From Nitrospira lenta (GTDB lineage: Bacteria; Nitrospirota; Nitrospiria; Nitrospirales; Nitrospiraceae), in NCBI GenBank assembly GCA_945865525.1, contig CAMBDY010000007.1:30165-94164 (forward strand): a stretch of 64,000 nt of DNA, in the 5' to 3' direction. The stretch's first letter is position 1. Each line of letters begins with the position of its first letter. Position numbers and translations under genes: made by a program. Of this stretch, positions 1 to 8,222 are shown in pieces. The notes beneath the pieces are model-generated. The model had not been told where the DNA came from. It made no database searches and saw nothing but the letters and a program-made list of their open reading frames with translations.

Positions 1-18
1 CGCTGAGGTCTCCTACTG

Positions 19-1848
19 ATGCCTATTCAGGAGCCAGGAAAAAATACCCAGCCCTTTAACGTTATCGTGGCAACCGACTGCGGGAGCACCACGACCAAAG
101 CTATTCTGATCGAGAAAGTCGGTAACGAATATCGGCAGACCTATCGTGGGGAAGCACCCACGACGGTGGAAGCGCCCTTCGAAGATGTGACGCGCGGGGT
201 ATTGAATGCAATTGCGGAAATTGAAGAGCTCTCCGGCCGGAAAATTCTTGACGGAGACAAGATTATCACGCCCTGCCACGATGCCAAGACTGGCGTGGAT
301 ATCTATATTTCCACCAGTAGCGCCGGCGGCGGGTTGCAGATGATGGTGACGGGGGTGGTTCAGAACATGACGGGGGAAAGCGCGCAACGCGCCGCGCTGG
401 GAGCTGGCGCGATTGTCATCGATGTGCTCGCCTCCAACGATGGCCGTCTGCCTCATGAAAAGATCGAACGAATCCGCACGATAAGACCAGACATGATTTT
501 GATGTCGGGTGGGACGGACGGCGGGGCGGTCACCCATGTGGTGGAGATGGCCGAATATATTTCCGCCGCAGAGCCTCGACCCCGCTTCGGGGCCACCTAC
601 AAGCTTCCCTTGATTTACGCAGGCAACAAAGACGCGCAGTCACAAGTACAGAAAATCCTGGGCGAGAAAGCGGCACTGGTGCTGGCTGACAATATACGCC
701 CTGTGCTGGAGCGTGAGAATCTCACGCCGGCGCGCGACAAGATTCACGACCTCTTTCTCGAACATGTCATGCAGCAAGCGCCTGGCTATAAGAAGCTGAT
801 TGAGATGACCGGTGCGCCGATCATGCCCACGCCAGCGGCGGTTGGGGTGATTATGGAAACGATTGCTAAGCGGGAGCATCTAAGTTTGATCGGGGTGGAT
901 ATCGGCGGTGCGACGACAGATGTGTTCTCGGTCTTCGAAGGCTTGTTCAATCGGACCGTTAGCGCGAACCTTGGTATGTCCTACAGTATTTCCAACGTGC
1001 TGGCGGAAGCGGGTCTTGCTAATATCATGCGCTGGGTGCCGTTCACGCTCGACGAACAGACCCTCCGCAACCGGATCAAGAACAAGATGATTCGGCCGAC
1101 GACGATCCCTCAGACATTGGACGAGCTGCAGATTGAACATGCGATTGCCCGTGAGGCGCTCCGGCTTGCTCTGATTCATCACAAGTCTCTTGCGACGGCG
1201 CTCAAGGGTATACAACAGGAACGCACGATCTCGGATGTGTTTGAGCAGCAGCAGTCTGGCAAGACCCTGATCGATATGCTTAAGCTTGATTTGATTGTGG
1301 GAAGTGGCGGGGTACTGTCCCATGCGCCGCGCCGCGTCCAATCGATGCTGATGATGGTGGATGCCTATGAGCCGCTCGCAGTGACACGGCTTTCGGTGGA
1401 CAGCATCTTTATGATGCCGCATTTGGGCGTGCTCTCGACGATCAATGAGCAGGCAGCCACCGATGTGTTCGTCCGCGATTGCATGGTCTATTTGGGGACT
1501 TGTGTCGCACCGATCGGGCAGGGCAAGGAAGGGGAACGCTGTGCAGACTATGCCATTACCTTGCAGGATGGGCGAGTGGACAAGGGGCAGCTCTTGTTTG
1601 GTGACCTGCGATTGGTGCCCTTGGCCAGCGATCAGAAGGCGTCAATTACGATCCAGCCGGCCAAACAGGTCAACCTCGGAGCTGGGGCTGGTGTCTCGGT
1701 TACACGCGAGGTACAAGGCGGCGTGGTAGGGCTTCTGCTCGATGGGCGAGGCAGGCCGCTACAGTTGCCGGTTGATCACGATGCCAGAGCGGCCATGCTG
1801 ACGAAATGGTTCAAAGCCGTCGGATTGTATCCAGAAAGTGATGTGTGA
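19..1848 (+). CDS. MutL/GlmL-type ASKHA ATPase (glutamate mutase L family)
   Basis: A 609-residue protein of the glutamate mutase L / MutL family, actin-like ATPases that in clostridia sit beside the B12-dependent glutamate mutase subunits. Visible motifs are the phosphate-1 loop DCGSTTTKA near residue 20, the phosphate-2 loop GVDIGGATTD near residue 292 and a glycine-rich adenosine motif GSGGVLSH near 427. The last 130 residues form a beta-rich tail. No cobalamin-dependent mutase lies in the window; the gene instead heads a run of five co-directional genes, mostly membrane proteins. An imperfect hairpin follows the stop. Family assignment is firm. The role here is unknown: it may power or assemble the membrane proteins encoded downstream (inference). 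The ATG at 19 leaves only 18 bases of upstream sequence, so promoter and any upstream partner are outside the window. Confidence 0.85.
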   Translation: MPIQEPGKNTQPFNVIVATDCGSTTTKAILIEKVGNEYRQTYRGEAPTTVEAPFEDVTRGVLNAIAEIEELSGRKILDGDKIITPCHDAKTGVDIYISTSSAGGGLQMMVTGVVQNMTGESAQRAALGAGAIVIDVLASNDGRLPHEKIERIRTIRPDMILMSGGTDGGAVTHVVEMAEYISAAEPRPRFGATYKLPLIYAGNKDAQSQVQKILGEKAALVLADNIRPVLERENLTPARDKIHDLFLEHVMQQAPGYKKLIEMTGAPIMPTPAAVGVIMETIAKREHLSLIGVDIGGATTDVFSVFEGLFNRTVSANLGMSYSISNVLAEAGLANIMRWVPFTLDEQTLRNRIKNKMIRPTTIPQTLDELQIEHAIAREALRLALIHHKSLATALKGIQQERTISDVFEQQQSGKTLIDMLKLDLIVGSGGVLSHAPRRVQSMLMMVDAYEPLAVTRLSVDSIFMMPHLGVLSTINEQAATDVFVRDCMVYLGTCVAPIGQGKEGERCADYAITLQDGRVDKGQLLFGDLRLVPLASDQKASITIQPAKQVNLGAGAGVSVTREVQGGVVGLLLDGRGRPLQLPVDHDARAAMLTKWFKAVGLYPESDV

Positions 1849-1915
1849 TGAGTGATGGGCGAGAGGGGGCCATGTGAAAACATACTTTTCCTACTCACCA
1901 TGCATCACTGATCAC
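1845..1915 (+). other. imperfect inverted repeat between the MutL-like ATPase and the next gene
   Basis: GTGATGAGTGATGGGCGAG at 1845-1863, overlapping the stop codon, is answered by an imperfect reverse complement at 1894-1915 (CTCACC...CATCACTGATCAC). It could form a long bulged stem, either an attenuating terminator or an mRNA-stability element. No T-run follows, so an intrinsic terminator is not established. Confidence 0.35.
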
Positions 1916-1934
1916 GTATTACGGTATTAAGATT

Positions 1935-3062
1935 ATGGCCCATTCCTATACGCCAGGTTTAACTGTCACAGCGCAGGCAACGGTCCGTCGCCGACGGATG
2001 TTGTCTCTGCCAGGTACCGTGTTGGTTGCAGCCGGAGAAACCGTGCGTGCGAATCAGGCGGTGGCCCGCGCGGAATTACCAGGGAAGGTCTATCCCTTGA
2101 ATCTGGCCAATCAGCTGGGTGTCGCGCCGGATGAGATTAAGGAGTATTTGATCAAGAAGGTTGGCGATTCGGTCCAGAAGGACGAGATCCTAGCGGAAAA
2201 CAAACCGCTCATCAAATGGTTCAAGACAGAAATCCTCTCTCCTGTAACAGGCGTGGTGGAATCGGTTTCGACCATTACGGGGCAGGTCTTGTTACGGGAG
2301 CCGCCGCGCGTGCTGGAGCTGCTGGGCTATGTGGAGGGGCTCATCGTCGAAGTCATCCCGCAGCAGGGGGTCGTTGTCGAAACCCATTGCAGCTTGGTGC
2401 AGGGGATCTTCGGGATCGGCGGGGAAACTTGGGGCGAGATTGTGATCGCGGTGACTGCGCAGGATGAAGTCCTCTCGCCTCAGCACTTTACTCAAGCTAT
2501 GAAGGGCAAGGTGGTTGTGGGCGGTTCCTTCATCTCGTCGGACGGGTTGGCTCGTGCGAAAGAGGTGGGGGTAGCGGGGTTGGTTATTGGCGGTATTCAT
2601 GATAAGGATTTGCGCGCACTCCTGGGCTATGACCTTGGCGTGGCCATCACTGGCACGGAACAGGTCGGCTTTACCCTCATCCTCACCGAAGGGTTTGGCA
2701 CCATTCCCATGGCCGATAAAACATTTATGCTGCTGTCGGCCCATGAGGGGCAGTCGGCCTCCATTTCAGGTGCTACGCAAATTCGCGCCGGTGTTATTCG
2801 ACCAGAGATCATCATTCCCAAACACAGTACGGCTATTCATAGCCCTGCCGCCGTGCCCCAGCGCGAAGGCATCAGAATCGGCGATCAGGTGCGGATCATC
2901 CGGGATCCCCTGTTTGGGAAGATTGGCGAAGTCGCGAGCTTGCCATCCGATCTTCAGAAGATTCCCACCGAAAGTGACGTGCGGGTGCTGGAAGTCTGCT
3001 TTGCCGACGGCAGCCAGGTTATGATTCCGCGGACGAACATTGAATTGATTGAGGGCTCGTAA
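1935..3062 (+). CDS. lipoyl/biotinyl-like plus KOW-like domain protein, function unknown
   Basis: A 375-residue protein with no obvious signal peptide or membrane segment, so probably cytoplasmic. The N-terminal ~110 residues are beta-rich with two Pro/Gly-centred turns (PGTVLVAAGETV and SPVTGVVESV, near 25 and 101), like the paired hammerhead halves of lipoyl/biotinyl or RnfC-type domains, but no modifiable Lys-Met motif is present. The middle (about 110-290) is rich in Gly and Val. The C-terminal ~60 residues (from about 315) resemble a KOW/SH3-like barrel: GDQVRIIRDPLFGKIGEV. It follows the MutL-like ATPase by 86 bases and precedes the FN3 membrane protein by 2. The ATG has no clear ribosome site. 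I know of no assigned function; it may be a soluble adaptor between the ATPase and the membrane proteins (inference). Confidence 0.8.
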   Translation: MAHSYTPGLTVTAQATVRRRRMLSLPGTVLVAAGETVRANQAVARAELPGKVYPLNLANQLGVAPDEIKEYLIKKVGDSVQKDEILAENKPLIKWFKTEILSPVTGVVESVSTITGQVLLREPPRVLELLGYVEGLIVEVIPQQGVVVETHCSLVQGIFGIGGETWGEIVIAVTAQDEVLSPQHFTQAMKGKVVVGGSFISSDGLARAKEVGVAGLVIGGIHDKDLRALLGYDLGVAITGTEQVGFTLILTEGFGTIPMADKTFMLLSAHEGQSASISGATQIRAGVIRPEIIIPKHSTAIHSPAAVPQREGIRIGDQVRIIRDPLFGKIGEVASLPSDLQKIPTESDVRVLEVCFADGSQVMIPRTNIELIEGS

Positions 3063-3064
3063 GC

Positions 3065-4369
3065 GTGAAACGTGAGACATTAGACGTGAAACGTGACAAT
3101 GCCCGTTCTGTATGCGTGGCCATTTTGCTGCTAGTAGCGGTCGTGTGTCTTCTTGGTAGACCAGCGTTGGCCCAGTCCCAGCACGGGAACCAGACGAAGA
3201 AGACCCTTTCCCCACCCCAAGATGTCCGCGCGTTTGATACTCCCAGCGACGGAGGGGGCAGTGTGACTGTCATATGGGCGCCGGCTGCCTACGATAGCGC
3301 TGCGACCAAGTATCAGATCCTTCTGAGCGAGGGACTAACGACTGATTCTGCTACGATGAAGGTCGTGGCGGAGTTCCCTGCGAATCAGCATTACGTCCGT
3401 GAATCCAAGTGGCCCTGGTGGACGAGGCCTGCGAGGGGAGATCAGCACCAGTTCACATTGAGGAATGGCCGGGGCGCCACGCTCACGAATGGGACTGTCT
3501 ATAGTATCGCTGTGGCAGCGGTGCTGACGGACGATCGAGGGATCAGTCAGCCTCTGCTGGTGACACCGCAACCGAATTGGGTAAACTGGAATCAGATCAA
3601 TAACCTTGTGCTGGCGCTCCTCTTCGGGGGGATTGTGTTCTACGCAATCAGCAGGGCCAGAACGCGGGAGATATTTCTTCGCCGTATTCCCGGCCTCGAT
3701 GCTGTCGATGAGGCCATTGGACGCGCGACGGAGTTGGGCAAGCCGATTCTGTACTTGACCGGCGCCCACGATATGAGTGATCCCTCAACGATCGCGGCGG
3801 CAGTCATTCTGGGGCGGGTGGCCAAACGGACGGCAGCCTACGAGACGCAGTTACTCGTGCCTCACCGAGATCCAATGACCATGGCCGTCTGCCAGGAGAT
3901 TACGAAACAGGCTTACCTGGAAGCGGGTAAGCCTGATCTCTACAAAGACGATTCGAATTTCTTCATTACGTCAGATCAATTTAGTTATACCGCCGCGGTG
4001 GACGGAATCATGCTACGTAAAAAGCCAGCAGCTAATTTTTTCATGGGGGCCTACTTTGCCGAGGCGCTGCTGTTAACTGAAACCGGCGCAAGCACCGGTG
4101 CGATTCAAATCGCTGGAACCGACTCGGATCACCAGCTCCCATTTTTCGTGACGACCTGCGACTACACCTTGATCGGAGAGGAGCTCTACGCTGCTAGCGC
4201 CTATCTCTCCAGAGAGCCGGTACAGGTCGGGACTTTGCTGGGGCAGGATATCGGTAAGGGGCTCATCCTCTGCATCCTCGCTGCCGGGACGGTGCTGGCC
4301 ATGTTGGGGGTGCTCCTCGATGCGCAGTGGCCCCAATTATTCCTAGATGTGTTTAAGGATGTGAAATGA
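3065..4369 (+). CDS. FN3-domain membrane protein, DUF6754-like
   Basis: A 434-residue membrane protein. A hydrophobic signal/anchor (about 16-37) leads to an extracytoplasmic fibronectin type III-like region (about 48-165; DVRAFDTP...VIWAPAAYDS). A transmembrane helix follows near 178-197, then a ~200-residue globular part beginning RRIPGLDAVDEAIGRATELGKP, and a last transmembrane helix near 397-420. I recall this architecture as DUF6754, found beside MutL-like genes in other phyla; that is memory and needs a search. The start is uncertain: a GTG at 3065 and another at 3086 both lie in a duplicated GTGAAACGTGA word with no good ribosome site. The stop overlaps the next start as ATGA, so the two are translationally coupled. 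Confidence 0.75.
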   Translation: MKRETLDVKRDNARSVCVAILLLVAVVCLLGRPALAQSQHGNQTKKTLSPPQDVRAFDTPSDGGGSVTVIWAPAAYDSAATKYQILLSEGLTTDSATMKVVAEFPANQHYVRESKWPWWTRPARGDQHQFTLRNGRGATLTNGTVYSIAVAAVLTDDRGISQPLLVTPQPNWVNWNQINNLVLALLFGGIVFYAISRARTREIFLRRIPGLDAVDEAIGRATELGKPILYLTGAHDMSDPSTIAAAVILGRVAKRTAAYETQLLVPHRDPMTMAVCQEITKQAYLEAGKPDLYKDDSNFFITSDQFSYTAAVDGIMLRKKPAANFFMGAYFAEALLLTETGASTGAIQIAGTDSDHQLPFFVTTCDYTLIGEELYAASAYLSREPVQVGTLLGQDIGKGLILCILAAGTVLAMLGVLLDAQWPQLFLDVFKDVK

Positions 4370-5016
4370 TTTTTCTGCGCCGACAGGTTCCACTACTGAT
4401 CACGCTCGTCACTGGGCTAGTGTTTGCGGTGCAGTATTATGTGCCGCATCCGGCCTCGGAGCAGATGCTGACCTCCGTGACTAAGTGGCTGCAGATCATC
4501 GGCGGGTTTGCTCTGGTGCTGGGCGTGAGCAGCCTATTTCATGTCCATGCGATGAAGATCAGGCGTAAGGAAGTAGGCTGGGGGTACAGTTTCGTACTCT
4601 ATGTGAGCATGTTGGGTACGATTGCGGTCGGCCTCTGGTCGAATGGGAAGGAAGCGATCGACGGAGCCATGACCTCCTTCGGTTGGATCTATAATTTCAT
4701 GATGGTTCCCTTGCAGGGGACTATGTTTGCCATTCTCGCGTTCTTCATCGCCTCGGCGGCCTATCGGTCGTTTCGTGCGAGGAGCCGTGAGGCGACGGTT
4801 TTGCTCATTGCGGCGATAATCGTGATGATGGGGCGCGTGCCGCTCGGAGAATATCTCATCCCGCTAAGTGGTGACCTGTCGCAATGGATTCTGAACGTGC
4901 TGAATGCGTCGGTGCGGCGTGCGATCCTGATTGGCGTAAGCCTTGGCACAGTCGCTCTTTCCATCAAAATCATCTTCGGTATGGAACGGTCGTATCTGGG
5001 GGGCGGGAAAGAGTAA
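4366..5016 (+). CDS. integral membrane protein, unknown function (MutL-cluster)
   Basis: A 216-residue, strongly hydrophobic protein with about six predicted membrane helices (roughly residues 8-25, 42-62, 72-92, 105-130, 143-163, 180-203) and a basic cytoplasmic loop RSFRARSREA near 128. There are no catalytic motifs. It is translationally coupled to the FN3 protein before it (ATGA overlap) and belongs to the same transcription unit. No family recognised; the conserved neighbourhood suggests a subunit of a membrane complex. Confidence 0.75.
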   Translation: MIFLRRQVPLLITLVTGLVFAVQYYVPHPASEQMLTSVTKWLQIIGGFALVLGVSSLFHVHAMKIRRKEVGWGYSFVLYVSMLGTIAVGLWSNGKEAIDGAMTSFGWIYNFMMVPLQGTMFAILAFFIASAAYRSFRARSREATVLLIAAIIVMMGRVPLGEYLIPLSGDLSQWILNVLNASVRRAILIGVSLGTVALSIKIIFGMERSYLGGGKE

Positions 5017-5115
5017 GGCGAAATTGAAAATGGACAATAAGAAATTCCTTGAATCCAGAGCGTGTCATCTTATTTTGTATTTTGCATTGTGTATTTCTCA
5101 TTGCGAGGGTCTCCA

Positions 5116-5961
5116 GTGACCTTTGCCGAGCGTATGTTGAAGATCGACAGGCGGCTCATCTTTCTGGTGATTGGCCTCTGTACGCTCTTACCTCTGCTCT
5201 ATCCGGTCGGGTTGCCGATCAAGATTTCGCCGGAAGTGCGCGGGGTTTATGACTACATGGAGTCACTCCCGGAGGGGTCTGTGTTTCTGCTCTCGCTGGA
5301 TTTTGATCCTGCCTCGAAGCCGGAGCTTCATCCTCAATCGCTTTCCTTGCTGCGTCATGCCTTCCGGAAGAACCTTCGTGTGGTTGCGATGACTCTCTGG
5401 GTCTCTGGGACTGGTATGGCGGATCAGGTTGTCACGCAGGTGGCCCGCGAGATGGGGAAAGAAAATGGGAAAGATTATGTGTTTCTTGGCTGGAGCCCCG
5501 GCGGAACCGCCGTCATCATGAACATGGGACAGGATCTCTATGGGGCCTTCCCGGTAGACTACAGCGGGAAACCGACGAAGGGTTTGCCGGTGCTCCAAGG
5601 GGTCACCAACCTGCGCGATGTGAACTATGCCATCAGTCTGGGCGCAGGGAATCCTGGCGTGGAAGCCTGGTATGTGTTCGGTAAGGACAAGTACAAGTTT
5701 GAATTGGGAGGAGGCTGCACTGGCGTGATGGCACCTGGCTTGTATCCTCTGCTACGTAGCGGTCAGATCAACGGACTCATCGGAGGCCTGCGCGGTGCAG
5801 CGGAATACGAAACCTTGATCGGCCAGAAGGGGAAAGCTATTGCCGGCATGGATGCCCAATCTTCCACACATCTCGCCATCATCGTGCTGGTGATCCTCTG
5901 CAATCTTTTTTACTTCTCGGTGCGCCGACAGGTCAAGCACCAAGGTCACTCTGGACTGTGA
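5116..5961 (+). CDS. membrane-anchored protein, unknown function (MutL-cluster)
   Basis: About 281 residues from the GTG at 5116, chosen because CGAGGG lies six bases upstream; a longer reading from 5062 would start inside an AT-rich gap. One hydrophobic helix lies near residues 13-32, followed by a ~215-residue globular domain with many Gly-rich turns (LGWSPGGTAVIMNMGQDLYG; LGGGCTGVMAPGLYPLL). A second helix near 252-271 precedes a basic tail. Both termini are therefore likely cytoplasmic with the domain outside, or the reverse. No enzyme family recognised. The gene lies between two multi-pass membrane proteins in the six-gene cluster and ends 6 bases before the next start. Confidence 0.75.
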   Translation: MTFAERMLKIDRRLIFLVIGLCTLLPLLYPVGLPIKISPEVRGVYDYMESLPEGSVFLLSLDFDPASKPELHPQSLSLLRHAFRKNLRVVAMTLWVSGTGMADQVVTQVAREMGKENGKDYVFLGWSPGGTAVIMNMGQDLYGAFPVDYSGKPTKGLPVLQGVTNLRDVNYAISLGAGNPGVEAWYVFGKDKYKFELGGGCTGVMAPGLYPLLRSGQINGLIGGLRGAAEYETLIGQKGKAIAGMDAQSSTHLAIIVLVILCNLFYFSVRRQVKHQGHSGL

Positions 5962-5967
5962 GGATCT

Positions 5968-6717
5968 ATGCCGATTGAAACGATCATTGGGGCCTGGGTG
6001 GCGACGGGGCTGACTCTGTTTATCTTTTCATTCCTCTATAGGGACAACCCGCTGTTTAAACTGGCAGAAAATCTTTACGTCGGCATATCGGTCGGCTATA
6101 CCATCGTTAAGACCTACGACACCGTGATCGTGTATCTCATCTGGAATCCGATCGTCAAGAATGGGGAATGGGCTCTGTTGATTCCCGTCGCCATCGGGAT
6201 GCTCATGCTGACGCGCTATATGCCGAAAGCCGCCTGGCTCTCGCGCTATGCCTTCGCGTTCATCGTGGGAGTCGGATCGGGGCTGGCGATCCCTCGGGTG
6301 ATTTCTTCTTACATTCTCAAGCAGATTGAAGATACGGTGCGCCCCCTTCTGATAATGGTGCCGGGTGAGGGGCTGAGCTTTACCTGGAGCCTCCTGAGCC
6401 CGGCCAGCAGTCTTAATACCATCATTATCCTGGTTGGGGTCAGTTCCGTGCTGTTTTATTTCTTCTTCTCCGTCGAACATACAGGGCTAGGCAAGGTTGT
6501 GGCCAGGACTGGCATCCTCTTTTTGATGGTCGCGTTTGGCGCGGCCTTCGGCTATACCGTGATGGCCCGTATGTCGCTCCTGATTGGACGGTTTGACGAC
6601 CTCATCGAGTTCACTGATCCCTCCTATGGCAGACCGAGCCTCTGGCTCATGGGTTTGACCATCCTCATCTTGGTCATGATGGCGCAGCGGTCCAGCCACA
6701 AGTCGGAAGAAGAGTAG
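5968..6717 (+). CDS. multi-pass membrane protein, unknown function (last gene of MutL-cluster)
   Basis: A 249-residue protein with about seven membrane helices and a short acidic/basic C-terminus (SSHKSEEE). The ATG at 5968 follows GAGGATCT. Loops are short apart from residues 112-130 (ILKQIEDTVRPLLIM region). No cofactor or catalytic motif stands out. It closes the run that begins with the MutL-like ATPase; a promoter for the next gene starts about 80 bases further on, so the transcription unit probably ends here. Confidence 0.75.
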   Translation: MPIETIIGAWVATGLTLFIFSFLYRDNPLFKLAENLYVGISVGYTIVKTYDTVIVYLIWNPIVKNGEWALLIPVAIGMLMLTRYMPKAAWLSRYAFAFIVGVGSGLAIPRVISSYILKQIEDTVRPLLIMVPGEGLSFTWSLLSPASSLNTIIILVGVSSVLFYFFFSVEHTGLGKVVARTGILFLMVAFGAAFGYTVMARMSLLIGRFDDLIEFTDPSYGRPSLWLMGLTILILVMMAQRSSHKSEEE

Positions 6718-6795
6718 GCCTATCGCGTTTGTCTGGCTCATCTAGTTAGTCCCGTAGGCGCAAAGACCAAGCAGGCCAGATGGGCCAGATCGCGG

Positions 6796-6825
6796 TTGCA
6801 GCGAGCGTAATTTCTTCGCTACAAT
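6796..6825 (+). promoter_or_regulatory. sigma70-type promoter for the Memo-like gene
   Basis: TTGCAG (6796-6801), an 18-base spacer and TACAAT (6820-6825). Transcription would begin near 6832, just ahead of the ribosome site AAGGAG at 6838-6843. The -10 box covers the upstream in-frame ATG at 6824, which argues that translation starts at 6848. Confidence 0.65.
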
Positions 6826-6847
6826 GGCGCTCCGATCAAGGAGCCCC

Positions 6848-8092
6848 ATGACTATTACTAGCACTGCGAAAGATCCCAAACAGTATCCAGCTCTTCGCAA
6901 TCTACAATTCTCGCCGATCAAAGAAGGTGAGGAGCAGTTCATGGTCCTTTGGGACCCGACGGGCTTGAGCAAAGAAAAGCTCGTACTGCCGCTCAATTAC
7001 TTTTTTATCATTCAGCATTTCGACGGCGAGCATTCGCTGGCGGAAATCGGGGCGCTCTATCTGAAACGCTTCGGTGAATTTCTCGTGCCCAGCAAGATGG
7101 ATCAGTTGGTCATCGATCTGAATGAGAAATTATTCCTGGAGGGGCAGCGTGCCGAGGAGGCCAGGCGGCTAGCGCGGGAGGCCTATCGGCAGAGCCCGCT
7201 GCGTCGCGCGGCCCATGCGGGGCGGGGCTATGAAGCAGACAGTGCCAAGCTGAAGAAACAGATTGATGGATTCTTTACGTCAGAAGAAGGTCCGGATTTT
7301 AAGCCGTCAGAGAATGCGGGGAAGAAAATTAAAGGCCTTGTTGCCCCGACCTATGATTTAAAGCAAGCGGGGCCGATCTATGCCTGGGCCTATAAAGAAC
7401 TGCAAGAAGCGGAGCAACCGGACCTCTTCGTCATCATTGGGACTGCTTCTGCTGGATTGGACCATGTTTTTGCTGTGACGGATAAGGATTTTGAGACTCC
7501 CTTCGGGGTCGTGTCTGCTGACCTGCCAATCCTGAGTCGGCTTAAAGACAAGTTGCCAGAATTTTTCGAGGACGATCTCTGTCATCAGGCGGAGCAGGCG
7601 GTGGAGTTTCAACTTCCCTTTCTGCAGGACATTGTGGGGAAGAAGAAGCCTTTCACCATTGTCCCGATCTTGAGTGCCTTCTCCGCTGCGAGCCTGGGGG
7701 ACCCGACCGTGCGTCAAGCGGTCGAGCAGTTTCTGACCGGACTGCGAGAGGTTCTCATGCAATCAGGTCGGTCCTACTGTGTGATCGCAGCAGGAGAGTT
7801 GGCCCATTTGGGCATGAGATACGGAGACAAGGCGCCCCCGACGGACTTCTCCTTTCACCGCTGTATGCAGTTTGATCTGGAAATGTTGAAGCCGGTGGAA
7901 GAGCGGCAGCCGGAAGAGTTCGCCAACTACATCAGGAAAGAGCAGGACCAGCGCCGGATCTCGGGCTTCTCACCCATCTATTCCTTATTACGGTTGATTG
8001 ATGCGGAGAGTGGGCAAGTCCTGCGCTATGACCGTGGGATCACCGATCAATATAACTCGACTGTGACGTACGCTAGCATGGCGTTCTTCTGA
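6848..8092 (+). CDS. Memo-family (AmmeMemoRadiSam system protein B-like) protein with N-terminal extension
   Basis: A 414-residue protein. Residues ~161-412 match the Memo/AmmeMemoRadiSam B fold in order: GLVAPTYDLKQAG (usual form VPHAGYxYSG), FVIIGTASAGLDHV (usual GPSHH), AVEFQLPFLQ (usual HSxExxLPFLQ), CVIAAGELAHLGMRYGD (usual SSDLSHY) and a closing TYASMAFF. The first ligand His is Thr168 and the GPSHH and HS histidines are also replaced, so the usual metal or ligand site looks lost. The first ~155 residues are an extra helical domain rich in Arg/Glu that could be a PqqD-like or winged-helix region (guess). No AMMECR1 or radical-SAM partner is nearby. Start chosen from AAGGAG four bases ahead of the ATG and from the promoter position. 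Confidence 0.75.
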   Translation: MTITSTAKDPKQYPALRNLQFSPIKEGEEQFMVLWDPTGLSKEKLVLPLNYFFIIQHFDGEHSLAEIGALYLKRFGEFLVPSKMDQLVIDLNEKLFLEGQRAEEARRLAREAYRQSPLRRAAHAGRGYEADSAKLKKQIDGFFTSEEGPDFKPSENAGKKIKGLVAPTYDLKQAGPIYAWAYKELQEAEQPDLFVIIGTASAGLDHVFAVTDKDFETPFGVVSADLPILSRLKDKLPEFFEDDLCHQAEQAVEFQLPFLQDIVGKKKPFTIVPILSAFSAASLGDPTVRQAVEQFLTGLREVLMQSGRSYCVIAAGELAHLGMRYGDKAPPTDFSFHRCMQFDLEMLKPVEERQPEEFANYIRKEQDQRRISGFSPIYSLLRLIDAESGQVLRYDRGITDQYNSTVTYASMAFF

Positions 8093-8222
8093 AAAGAGCG
8101 TACGGCTGATGGCCTATAGCTCATGGCGTAAGTCTTGGTCTTTCTGATTTCCTGTTCAATCCAGAGACATTTTCCCTCAGTTTGTGTCATCTGCTATAAG
8201 TTATCAGCAATCTGCTCTTCGG

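Noticed and set aside
13-537. 174-residue minus-strand frame opposite the MutL-like gene
   Set aside because: It mirrors the codon pattern of the real gene, has no family features and no ribosome site.
880-1422. 180-residue minus-strand frame
   Set aside because: Shadow of the MutL-like gene; no motif.
3065-3110. CRISPR-like direct repeat GTGAAACGTGA
   Set aside because: Only two copies seven bases apart, no spacers, part of the coding start.
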